Translations under genes and position numbers: made by a program
Assembly: GCA_018714845.1 (NCBI GenBank)
Contig: DVMR01000057.1
Location: forward strand, 1-44,136
DNA: 44,136 bases
DNA from: Candidatus Ventrousia excrementavium
GTDB taxonomy: Bacteria > Bacillota > Clostridia > Oscillospirales > Butyricicoccaceae
Direction: 5' to 3'
Shown: positions 26,751-38,859 of the stretch, one piece after another
How the letters are laid out: each line of letters begins with the position of its first letter
Numbering within the stretch: position 1 is the first letter of the stretch
Notes under the pieces: generated by a model
The model's input: only the letters and a program-made list of their open reading frames with translations
The model's database searches: none
Told to the model about the DNA's origin: nothing

Positions 26751-27779
26751 ATGGAAGAGAAAATCAGTTTTGGAAAGTTTATCGCCCGCAAGCGCAAAGA
26801 AAAAAGTCTGACGCAGCGCGAGCTGGCGGAGCAGCTTTATGTCACCGAGTCGGCTGTTTCAAAATGGGAGCGCGGCGTGTCGTACCCGGATATCACGCTG
26901 GTTGCGCCAATCTGTCAGGCGTTGGACATCACCGAACATGAGTTGATTGCCGGCGCCGAGGACGTGCAGCAGAGGACGGCAGACCGGCAGGCGCAGCAAT
27001 ACCGCACCCTGGTACGCGCCTGGTCGTGGACCTTTTATATCCTGTACGCGGTGTCGCTTGCCGTGTGCTTTGTCGTCAATCTGGCTGTCGAGCACCGGCT
27101 TTCATGGTTCTTTCTGGTTTTCGGGGGCGAAGCGCTGGCCTTTTCGCTGACATCGCTGCCCGTGCTCGTGCCTAAAAACAAGGGTATGTGGACGCTGGCG
27201 GGCTTTTTCGCCAGCCTGTGCCTGCTGCTCACCATTTGCTGCATCTATGTCGGCGGCGACTGGCTGGGCGTGGCGCTGACAGCCGTGGGCTTTGGATTTT
27301 GCGTCGTTTTTGCACCGCTGGTCCTGCGCGAGCTTTCGCTGCCCGCTCCGTTTAGCCGCCACAGGACGCTGATTTGCTTTGTACTCGACACCGTGCTGCT
27401 GTTTCTGCTTGTGACGCTGTCGTGCCTGTATGCGGGAATCGGGAATGAGCTTTGGACAGTAGCCTGCCCGGTGATGCTGTACTCGCTGCTGCTGCCGTGG
27501 GGACTGATGGCGGCCATCCGATATGTGCCGGTCAACGGATTTTTTAAAACCTTGCTCTGTCTGATTTGGACAGGGGCATGGACATTTCTGGCCAACAGCG
27601 TGTTCAACGCGGTCATCGACGGCGTCTGGTTTTCGCTGGAGCCGTGGAACTGGACCGACTGGTCAGATACCTACTATTCTGGCAATGTCATCACAATCTT
27701 TGCCGCAGCGTGCCTGGTGTTTGCGCTGCTGTTCGCCGCAGGCGGCATTGGGCTTGAGGTACGCAGGCGCAAAAGATAA
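26751..27779 (+). CDS. XRE-family regulator with C-terminal membrane domain
   Basis: 342 residues. N-terminal Cro/C1-type helix-turn-helix (about residues 7-62): FIARKRKEKSLTQRELAEQLYVTESAVSKWERG, the typical recognition-helix sequence VTESAVSKWERG. After a short linker come about seven to eight hydrophobic segments (from about residue 95). Such DNA-binding proteins with polytopic membrane tails are frequent in Firmicutes and may sense envelope or toxic compounds; the ligand is unknown. GGAGG lies 7-8 nt before the start. No partner gene is clear; it lies between the oad operon and nif3. Confidence 0.88.
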   Translation: MEEKISFGKFIARKRKEKSLTQRELAEQLYVTESAVSKWERGVSYPDITLVAPICQALDITEHELIAGAEDVQQRTADRQAQQYRTLVRAWSWTFYILYAVSLAVCFVVNLAVEHRLSWFFLVFGGEALAFSLTSLPVLVPKNKGMWTLAGFFASLCLLLTICCIYVGGDWLGVALTAVGFGFCVVFAPLVLRELSLPAPFSRHRTLICFVLDTVLLFLLVTLSCLYAGIGNELWTVACPVMLYSLLLPWGLMAAIRYVPVNGFFKTLLCLIWTGAWTFLANSVFNAVIDGVWFSLEPWNWTDWSDTYYSGNVITIFAAACLVFALLFAAGGIGLEVRRRKR

Positions 27780-27850
27780 CCGGACCCGGCGTGCACCCCT
27801 CGCTTTTTCTGCGCCGCTGTGATACAATACCCGTAAAGGGGGAAAAGTCA

Positions 27851-28654
27851 ATGATTGCTGTTTCAAAGGTTTATGAAAAGCTCGAGCAATGCTTTAGGCC
27901 GCAGGAGTGCACCGATGTATTTCCGATCATCGGAGAGCAGTGCCATAACACAGATGAGATTGGCCGGGTGTTCACGGCGACCTTTGCCTCGGACGAGGTC
28001 TTTGCGGCGCTCGACGCGCAGGATGCGCACGACTGCCTGCTGTTCACGCACCATCCCGCGCCGCAGCGGAGCGACCTCAACGCCCCGGCGCCCGCCATTG
28101 CACAGCGGCATTTTGACTGGATGCGCCAGAGGCGCGTCAACCTGTTTTCCTACCATATTCCGCTCGACCGCAACAGCGAGTGGTCGCCAGGCACCAATCT
28201 GGCCCGCGCCGTCGGACTGACCCCGTATGAGGAGTTTTACGAGCAAAACGGCGTGCGTATGGGACTTTTATGCCGCAGCACGTGGACGACGTTGGACGAG
28301 CTTGTGAACGCTTTGGCGCGGGCGGTAGGCCACGAGGTGCGCACTTATCCTTACGGCGGGCCGGGTCTGTCAGAGGGCCGCGTCGCCGTCATGGCAGGCG
28401 GGGCCAGCAACCGGGCCATCTACAGCGAGCTGCGGGAAAAGGGGATTCAGGCCTTTGTCACCGGCGTGACCAATCCGGCCGTCAGCTGGGTGGCAGGAAT
28501 TCACGAAGAGGCCCGGCAAAACGGCGTCAGCCTGGTGGGCGGCGGACACTATTCGACAGAAAAGTTTGCGCCCATGGCCATGGTCCGGTTTTTTGAAAAT
28601 CTGGGCCTGCCGGCGCAGTTTATTCCGGAAACACCCAATATGGCTGAACTTTAA
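27851..28654 (+). CDS. Nif3-like dinuclear metal center protein
   Basis: 267 residues of the Nif3/YqfO (GTP cyclohydrolase 1 type 2-like) family. Metal ligands are visible: FTHHPAP (two His), SYHIPLD (His and Asp region) and GGGHYSTEKFAP (His, Glu) at the C-terminus. The N-terminus is somewhat divergent from the usual VxxKLExxxP form (KVYEKLEQCFRPQEC). ATG 27851 follows GGGGGAAAAGTC; a weak TACAAT (27823-27828) lies upstream. Molecular function is unclear for the family. Ends before a strong terminator. Confidence 0.85.
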   Translation: MIAVSKVYEKLEQCFRPQECTDVFPIIGEQCHNTDEIGRVFTATFASDEVFAALDAQDAHDCLLFTHHPAPQRSDLNAPAPAIAQRHFDWMRQRRVNLFSYHIPLDRNSEWSPGTNLARAVGLTPYEEFYEQNGVRMGLLCRSTWTTLDELVNALARAVGHEVRTYPYGGPGLSEGRVAVMAGGASNRAIYSELREKGIQAFVTGVTNPAVSWVAGIHEEARQNGVSLVGGGHYSTEKFAPMAMVRFFENLGLPAQFIPETPNMAEL

Positions 28655-28664
28655 AACGAAAAAT

Positions 28665-28703
28665 AAAGGCCCGGCAGAATGTTTTTTTCTGCCGGGCCTT
28701 TTT
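28665..28703. terminator. Bidirectional intrinsic terminator
   Basis: 15-bp stem AAAGGCCCGGCAGAA (28665-28679) / TTCTGCCGGGCCTTT (28687-28701), followed by TT; the A-run on the left serves the minus-strand gene at 28711. Confidence 0.93.
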
Positions 28704-28710
28704 ATGGAGT

Positions 28711-29382
28711 TTAGGCGTTGATATCCAGAAAGTCGCGGGACTTATTGTCCAAAAGCTCGACCAGGGCGTCAGCGCCGTACTGATCTCCAAAGCGGCGCTC
28801 GACCTCGGCCGTCATGTCGCGACCCCGGTCGCCGTAAATGTTGCGCACACAGCGGTCAAAGGTGGACAGCAGATGGCCGCAGTGGTAGGCAAAGGGGCGC
28901 TGATTTTTTTTGTCGCGGGGGGCGCGGGGCTTTTCACCCGCCCCGTGCAGCACAAACTCGCAGACGCCTGCAGTGTGCATGGTGCTGCGCACCTCAAAGT
29001 CAGCGTCCGGATTAAAGCCGCGCGCAATGGAAAGGTCGAGATCACGGCAATAGCTTTTGGCACAGTCTAAAGCCCCCATTTCGTAAAACTGGGTGCTCCA
29101 GGGGCATTTGTGCACAAGGTAGTGGTGGTCCGGAACGGTCTCAATAATTTCGCTTTGTGAAAAATCAGGGTCTGTGTATTCCCATTCGCCATAGGACATG
29201 TAGGTGCCCAGCGTCAGCTCGCGGCCATCGCGCAGTGCGCGCTGGGCCATCCGAGCGCCGCGTTCTTCGGCATACTTGCGGGTGCAGAACAAAAAGACGC
29301 GTTCGGCACCTGCGGGGTCAAGCTCGTGAATCAGGCGGTAATATTGTGCGGCGATAAAGGCGTGCTGTTTTTCGTTGAGCAT
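28711..29382 (-). CDS. L-2-amino-thiazoline-4-carboxylate hydrolase-like protein
   Basis: 223 residues. Conserved-looking stretches: ARMAQRALRDGRELTLGTYMSYGEW, KCPWSTQFYEMGALDCAKSYC (first part only quoted as a motif), and LDLSIARGFNPDADFEV followed by Cys-rich GVCEFVL. These fit the ATC-hydrolase family (PF14196-like), first known from a ring-opening step toward L-cysteine, but widespread with unknown substrates. It has its own strong promoter and a terminator shared with nif3, so it is monocistronic. Family call is by memory of the motif pattern, so moderately sure. Confidence 0.65.
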   Translation of the reverse strand: MLNEKQHAFIAAQYYRLIHELDPAGAERVFLFCTRKYAEERGARMAQRALRDGRELTLGTYMSYGEWEYTDPDFSQSEIIETVPDHHYLVHKCPWSTQFYEMGALDCAKSYCRDLDLSIARGFNPDADFEVRSTMHTAGVCEFVLHGAGEKPRAPRDKKNQRPFAYHCGHLLSTFDRCVRNIYGDRGRDMTAEVERRFGDQYGADALVELLDNKSRDFLDINA

Positions 29383-29414
29383 ACTTGTCCCTCCTGTGTT
29401 ATTTGAATATCTTT

Positions 29415-29442
29415 ATTATATCTGCTGTGCAGAGATTGTCAA
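29415..29442 (-). promoter_or_regulatory. SigA promoter of the ATC-hydrolase-like gene
   Basis: On the minus strand TTGACA (29437-29442), 16-nt spacer, TATAAT (29415-29420): both hexamers perfect. Confidence 0.9.
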
Positions 29443-29485
29443 TCGGCGCCGGCCGGCGTGCATAGAATGTGGTGGGGAGGCATGA

Positions 29486-30388
<903 letters not shown>

Positions 30389-30396
30389 GTGCGGCG

Positions 30397-30427
30397 GCCC
30401 GGGCGCAGGGTACTGCGTCCGGGCTTT
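30397..30427 (+). terminator. Intrinsic terminator of the collagen-like gene
   Basis: GCCCGGGCGCAG (30397-30408) / CTGCGTCCGGGC (30413-30424), 12-bp stem with one G.U, loop GGTA, followed by TTT. Confidence 0.75.
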
Positions 30428-30446
30428 CCTCATCATGGCACAGGTG

Positions 30447-30475
30447 CTGACAAAGGGAATTTTTTGTAATATGAT
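30447..30475 (+). promoter_or_regulatory. Promoter of the hemerythrin-CheX gene
   Basis: CTGACA (30447-30452), 17 nt, TATGAT (30470-30475). Leader of about 30 nt with AAAGGAG before ATG 30512. Confidence 0.75.
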
Positions 30476-30511
30476 TAAAAAAACGCAAATACATAAAGGA
30501 GTTGACCCCAA

Positions 30512-31372
30512 ATGATGTGGAAGGAAAGCTATCGGTTAGGCGTCGACCGCATCGACGAGCAGCATATTGAACTGTTCCGCATGACAGAAGAGCTGATTCG
30601 CGCCATTGAAAGGCGCGCCTCGACCGAAGCTTATCAGAAGGCGCTGGGTTTTTTGAAAGACTATGTGATTTATCACTTTGCTGATGAAGAACAGTATCAG
30701 GCGTCCATAGGCTACAGCGGGCTGGCTGAACACCAGAAAGAGCACAGTGAGTTTACCAGCACGGTGCTTGACTATGAGAAAAAGCTCGAGGCCAACGGTT
30801 ATGACCTCGCCACGCTCAAGGACCTTGCCGGCATGCTGACAGCATGGCTCATTTACCATGTCGCGGATACCGGCCAGAAAATCGTTGACCGGGAAAAAGC
30901 GACCTATGGGAAAAAGAATTTTGGCCAATGCGTCGAACTGTTTTCTGAAAGCGCGGCAGAGGTCATGGAGACCATGGCCGGCTTTGACCGCAGCAATATC
31001 AGACTGCGTACGGTGTACGACCATCAGATGCAGGGCGATGTTTTTGTCGAGATTGAGCTGGTTGGCGAGCTCCGTGGCAAGGCGGTATTCGGCTTTTCCA
31101 AAGAGCTTGCGCTGTATCTGGTCAACACCATGACCATGATGGAGCTGACCGAGATTGACGAGCTGGTGCAGTCGGCGCTGTGCGAGCTGACCAATATCTC
31201 ATGCGGCAATGCGGCCAGCGAATTGGCGCAGCGCAGGATTTCGTGCGATATCCGCCCGCCCGTGACATGTGACGGTGCATCGTGCGGCCTGGGCGTCAAC
31301 GGCGTGTGCATTGATACAACTGCCGGCGGGCTGGAGGTCGTTGTGCTGGTCGACCACGAGCCCAGCCTGTAA
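30512..31372 (+). CDS. Bacteriohemerythrin-CheX-like fusion protein
   Basis: 286 residues with two domains. Residues 1-128: bacteriohemerythrin, an O2/NO-binding four-helix bundle; di-iron ligands H18 (DEQH), H55 and E59 (HFADE), H74 and H78 (HQKEH) and H116 are present, but the last ligand, normally an Asp five residues after H116, is Gly121 (an Asp is at 119). Residues 135-286: CheX/CheC-like domain (ESAAEVMETMAG; helix LVQSALCELTNISCGNAASELA with the ExxN-like motif of CheY-P phosphatases). No chemotaxis genes are nearby. Possible role: redox/O2 sensing linked to a phosphatase or signalling domain. Monocistronic. Confidence 0.88.
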   Translation: MMWKESYRLGVDRIDEQHIELFRMTEELIRAIERRASTEAYQKALGFLKDYVIYHFADEEQYQASIGYSGLAEHQKEHSEFTSTVLDYEKKLEANGYDLATLKDLAGMLTAWLIYHVADTGQKIVDREKATYGKKNFGQCVELFSESAAEVMETMAGFDRSNIRLRTVYDHQMQGDVFVEIELVGELRGKAVFGFSKELALYLVNTMTMMELTEIDELVQSALCELTNISCGNAASELAQRRISCDIRPPVTCDGASCGLGVNGVCIDTTAGGLEVVVLVDHEPSL

Positions 31373-31407
31373 AAGCAGGAATACACAGTCTTTGTAAGCC
31401 ATAACAA

Positions 31408-31437
31408 AAAGGGAGGGGTAACCCATCCCTTTCGTTT
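31408..31437. terminator. Terminator between hemerythrin-CheX (+) and atpC (-)
   Basis: AAAGGGA-G-GGG ... CCC-A-TCCCTTT (31408-31433) with one mismatch and loop TAA. CGTTTT follows on the plus strand; on the minus strand the stem is followed by TTTTTGTT, so it is stronger for the atp operon. Confidence 0.75.
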
Positions 31438-31459
31438 TATGCCAGTTTACAGGTGTGTC

Positions 31460-31875
31460 TTACTGATGATGCGGACGCTGGCGCTTGACACGCAAACGGG
31501 TCAGTGCGCGGGCCAGAGAAGCCTGCGCAGCCCGGTATTCCTGAATGCTTTTCTTTTGCAACAGCGCCTCTTTGGCCGCGTCGGCCCGCCGGCGCGCGCG
31601 GTTGGCGTCAATCTCATCCGGCCGCTCAGCGGTATCGACCAGAATCAAAACCTCGCCGTTTTCGACTTTAGCCATGCCGCCTGAAACTGCGGCCTCGAGG
31701 GGTTCATTTTCCCGAATCTGGTATTGCAGAGTGCCGGGAACAATGGCCGTAATCATATTGCTGTGATGAGCGTGAATACCGTACATCCCGTTGAGGGTCG
31801 GAATGACAAGGGAGTAGCACTCGCCCGAATAAAAGGGATGGTCTGACGCCAGAATTTCAACCCGAAATGCCTGCA

Positions 31876-31876
<1 letters not shown>
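31460..31876 (-). CDS. atpC: F-type ATP synthase epsilon subunit
   Basis: 138 residues: N-terminal beta-sandwich (FRVEILASDHPFYSGECYSLVIPTLNG, MYGIHAHHSNMITAIVPG) and C-terminal helical hairpin (DEIDANRARRRADAAKEAL). Part of the central rotor stalk; inhibits hydrolysis in many bacteria. Its ATG overlaps the atpD stop by 1 nt (TGATG), so translation is coupled. Last gene of the operon. Confidence 0.95.
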
Positions 31877-34181
<2,305 letters not shown>

Positions 34182-34185
34182 GCGC

Positions 34186-35932
<1,747 letters not shown>

Positions 35933-35949
<17 letters not shown>

Positions 35950-36433
35950 GCTTGCCCTCCTTTTCCGCCAGGTTCAAAAACTGCTCGTAGGGGTCGCCTT
36001 TTGCATCCAGAACGATTTTCTCAGCCGCAGTGACAGCAAGCTCGGTCAGCTCGCGGGTCGCTTTTGAAAGCATTTCGCGGTGCTCGCGCTCAGCGTTTTC
36101 ATGTGCCTTGACCAAAATGGCGTCAGCCTGCTTCCGGGCTTCGGCCAGCTCCTGCTCGCGCAGCTGGTCCAGCTCCTGCTCCGCCGCAGCTTTTTTCTGT
36201 TCAATGGCCGAATCAACCTGCGACAGCTGTGTCTGATATTCCTCTTTGAGCTGCCGGGCCTGCTCCTGAACCTGCTCAGCATCCTGATGCAGGCCCTGAT
36301 AGTAGTCCTCGCGCTGCTTCATGAAATTTTTGATGGGGCGATACAGCAGAATATACAGGCCGCCAGCCAATATCACAAAATTAAACAGGTGCAGCAGAAT
36401 CTGCCGCCAGTCGATATTTAATGGGATATTCAC
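35933..36433 (-). CDS. atpF: F-type ATP synthase b subunit
   Basis: 166 residues: one N-terminal membrane helix ([20 protein letters not shown]) followed by a long charged helix, rich in Gln/Glu/Lys, forming the peripheral stalk dimer. Typical length and plan. It overlaps the delta-alpha gene by 17 nt, which suggests coupling between stalk and fusion protein. It starts 12 nt after atpE. Confidence 0.94.
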
Positions 36434-36445
36434 CGCGCACCGCCT

Positions 36446-36787
36446 TTACAAGACAAAGATGACCAGAATAACGACCAGCAAAGCGTAAATAATAGCAGTT
36501 TCGATAAACACCAGGTCCAGCATCATGGTCGTGCGGATTTTGCCTTCCATATCCGGCTGGCGGGAAATGCCGTCCGCCGCCTTGCCGCCGACAATGCCCA
36601 TGCCGACAGCGCCGCCGGCAGCCGCCAGACCGATGGCCAGTCCGACGGCGATGGCCTTGAGTCCGTCAGAACTGCCGGACGCAGCCGCGGCATCCCCCTC
36701 GGCAGGGGCTGCGCAGACCGGCACAGCCAGCGTCATGACCAGCAGAAATAAAAGAACCGCAGCACACATCTTTTTGGTGATATTCAT
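36446..36787 (-). CDS. atpE: F-type ATP synthase c subunit with N-terminal signal-peptide-like extension
   Basis: 113 residues from ATG 36787 (GGAGGG 7 nt upstream), longer than the usual 70-90. Residues 1-26 look like a cleavable signal peptide (MNITKKMCAAVLLFLLVMTL...VCA-APAEG), then a short linker and the two c-ring helices (about 44-70 and 88-113). The polar loop is SRQPDMEGKIRT. Ion-binding Glu96 sits in FIETAIIY; Thr97 and Tyr101 fit a Na+-type site, but the first-helix Gln of Na+ c-subunits is Met63. Coupling ion is therefore unclear. Confidence 0.92.
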   Translation of the reverse strand: MNITKKMCAAVLLFLLVMTLAVPVCAAPAEGDAAAASGSSDGLKAIAVGLAIGLAAAGGAVGMGIVGGKAADGISRQPDMEGKIRTTMMLDLVFIETAIIYALLVVILVIFVL

Positions 36788-36814
36788 TACAGTACCCTCC
36801 ATGTTTTTCTCTTT

Positions 36815-37666
36815 TTAATTATTTTCGGCCATCGCGGCGCGCTTGCGGCGCGAGGCTTTGGGCTGGCGCTCTCTTGGCTCTGACATCTCGCCGTAAAACA
36901 GGGCGGTCAGCATGGTCAGAACATAGGTCTGAATCAGCGCGTGGAGCAGCGTGAAGAGCACGGCGACAACGACGGGCAGCACAAAGCTCAGCGTGACGTA
37001 ATAATAAACCAGCTCGGTGACCAGAAGGCCGCTGAGCAGAGCGCCAAACAGACGGAAGCTCATGGAGATAAGCAGAGAAATCTCCTTTAAAGCGCTTCCA
37101 ACCCCGTGGAAGCCGTTCCCCGCAATGGCTCCGGAGCAGATGACAAAGTAAGAAAGCACGCCCAGCATAATGGCTGCGTTGACGTCAGACAACGGCGCCG
37201 GCAGGGTAAAGGACGTGCCGTGGGTGGTAATGGCCTGTATGCCGAACAGCTCGAACAGGGTGCCGAAAAAAACATAGCAGCCAGACCCGAACAGGTAGGC
37301 GCCTAAAAAACCGTTGCGCCACGGGCTGTTGGATTTTGCCAGGTTGTCAAACAGGCTGACGCCCTGCTCAAGCAGAAGCTGCAGCCGGCCTGGAACATAT
37401 TTGAACCGCGGGATGACAAAGATGCGGATGAGCAGCGCCGCAGCGAGCAGCACCGCCGTCACCGTGACAGCTGAAATCAGACCGGGATTGACAGGCCCGA
37501 CGCCGGGCAGGTTTATTTTGTTGGACTCATGCAGCACGGCGTCCCGCATGGCCTCGCGTATGGTTTCTTCATGCTCTTTGGCAGGCACCAGAAGGCTCCC
37601 GACAAGCAGAAGCACAATGGCACAGAGCCAAAGGACCAGAAACAGCCGTTTCTTCTTCTTATCCAT
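36815..37666 (-). CDS. atpB: F-type ATP synthase a subunit
   Basis: 283 residues, membrane stator channel subunit. N-terminal membrane segment (LFLVLWLCAIVLLLVGSLLV) and about five more helices. Helix 4 contains the essential arginine in SMSFRLFG (Arg205), but the next residue, usually Asn in RLFGN, is Ala. The final helix LHALIQTYVLTMLTALFYGEM is typical, followed by a basic tail. First gene of the operon; 28 nt before atpE. Divergence fits with the other unusual features of this complex. Confidence 0.93.
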   Translation of the reverse strand: MDKKKKRLFLVLWLCAIVLLLVGSLLVPAKEHEETIREAMRDAVLHESNKINLPGVGPVNPGLISAVTVTAVLLAAALLIRIFVIPRFKYVPGRLQLLLEQGVSLFDNLAKSNSPWRNGFLGAYLFGSGCYVFFGTLFELFGIQAITTHGTSFTLPAPLSDVNAAIMLGVLSYFVICSGAIAGNGFHGVGSALKEISLLISMSFRLFGALLSGLLVTELVYYYVTLSFVLPVVVAVLFTLLHALIQTYVLTMLTALFYGEMSEPRERQPKASRRKRAAMAENN

Positions 37667-38041
37667 GACATGTCCCCTTTTTCTTGCGATACATGGTTCT
37701 GCGTCCTCTTATCATCAGTTTCCCCAAGTAAACGGGGATGGATACACAGCGGTCCATCCCCTCAGTATCATATTCACCTTTGACAGCACCACTTACTCTG
37801 GCAACAGGCCTCAAGCTGAACACCCGGCGTCCGGCAGAGCCAGAAACGCGGAAAACACTTAGCCCGTATCCGGTGTGACGGATGTTGCTGTGGATTTTGC
37901 GCTACCTCTAGATTATAGCCGGACAGTGAAAAAAGTCAATGTGCTGGCTGCATAACCACTGGGGGAGAACACTGTAATTTTGTTATTCAAAATGCTGAAC
38001 TTGAGGCGCCTAAAGAGGAATTTTGATCCCCGCTGCACGGG
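37667..38041. other. Gene-free divergent region upstream of atpB
   Basis: No credible gene. On the minus strand it is the presumed atp leader: GGGGATGGA (37734-37742) and TCCATCCCC (37753-37761) form a 9-bp hairpin about 70 nt before atpB, and GTTT..AAAC-type pairing (about 37718-37733) lies next to it. A TATGAT-like -10 on the minus strand (about 37766-37771) has no good -35. The rest is A/T-richer and shows nothing further. Confidence 0.5.
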
Positions 38042-38067
38042 AAAAGCAACCGGCAAGGTTGCTTTTT
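38042..38067 (+). terminator. Terminator-like hairpin with no upstream gene
   Basis: AAAAGCAACC (38042-38051) / GGTTGCTTTT (38057-38066), loop GGCAA, then T. No plus-strand gene lies between it and the divergent atp operon, so it may end a short RNA or belong to the leader of the next gene. Confidence 0.5.
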
Positions 38068-38087
38068 ATGCCTGCCTGCGGTACAAT
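38059..38087 (+). promoter_or_regulatory. Weak promoter of the small membrane protein gene
   Basis: TTGCTT (38059-38064), 17 nt, TACAAT (38082-38087). The -35 lies within the 3' arm of the hairpin at 38042-38067. Confidence 0.5.
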
Positions 38088-38123
38088 AGGGCAGACTGAT
38101 TTGCCAGGCAGGGGGAAAGAGAA

Positions 38124-38774
38124 ATGAAAAACCGGCTCGTTCTGGTTCCGGTGGCCGCGGTGCTTTTGCTTCTGGTGGGAATTGCAGCGCGGCACGACCT
38201 GATGCTTCGCACGGCGGTTGTCTGCGTCGGAATCCTGGTCACGCTTGCGGGCATGGGGATTGCCGCGGCCAGGAAAAGCAGCCGCAAGTATCTGCTGGAA
38301 CTGGCCGTTATTCTGGCCGCCTATGTGCTGTATGCGGGCACAGGTTTTCAGACGACGGACTTGGGCGCCTTTTTGCCCGAGGACTGCACCGTGCAGCGTG
38401 TTGACATCACTGTCCGCGAAACGGGGGAGCATGTCATTTGGACTCCCGGCGGTGAGGCTTCGCTGTCAGAGGACAACGGCCAAACGGCCCTGACAGGGGG
38501 CAGTGCAGAAGATGTGCGCCAGCAGGCCGGGGGCATCGTGATGTGCAGCTACTGGCGGCCGGGCTTTGTCGAAAGCGCCGCGGCGTCCGCGGTGTCGATT
38601 GACCTGACGAGCGGCGGCGAGACCTGCCGGGTCTCGCTGAGTCAAGATGAGAACGCACAGTACAGTCTGTCTGTTCAGTGGGAGTCGGATGAGACCGCCG
38701 AGCAAAGCGACTGGCTGCTGTTTGCAGACCCGATGTCGCTGCTGCCGCCGGACGTCGCCGCCCTGCTGTCCTGA
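38124..38774 (+). CDS. Unknown membrane-anchored protein
   Basis: 216 residues with three hydrophobic segments near the N-terminus (about 5-22, 29-47 and 58-72) and a C-terminal about 135-residue soluble part, probably extracytoplasmic, with beta-like alternating pattern (CTVQRVDITVRETGEHVIW; AVSIDLTSGGETCRVSL). Two to three Cys in the soluble part. GGGGGAAAGAG lies before the start. No family recognised. Monocistronic, with its own terminator. Confidence 0.75.
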   Translation: MKNRLVLVPVAAVLLLLVGIAARHDLMLRTAVVCVGILVTLAGMGIAAARKSSRKYLLELAVILAAYVLYAGTGFQTTDLGAFLPEDCTVQRVDITVRETGEHVIWTPGGEASLSEDNGQTALTGGSAEDVRQQAGGIVMCSYWRPGFVESAAASAVSIDLTSGGETCRVSLSQDENAQYSLSVQWESDETAEQSDWLLFADPMSLLPPDVAALLS

Positions 38775-38790
38775 AGCCTTATTCAAAGAT

Positions 38791-38830
38791 AACAGCCTGC
38801 CCGGTGCTGGTGCGCCGGACAGGCTGTTTT
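38791..38830. terminator. Intrinsic terminator between convergent genes
   Basis: AACAGCCTG-C-CCGG (38791-38804) / CCGG-A-CAGGCTGTT (38815-38829) with one mismatch and TTTT at the end. It lies between the small membrane protein gene (+) and the SLH-transglutaminase gene (-). Confidence 0.85.
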
Positions 38831-38859
38831 GCTGAATCAGGCCGGAAACACCGGCCTTG

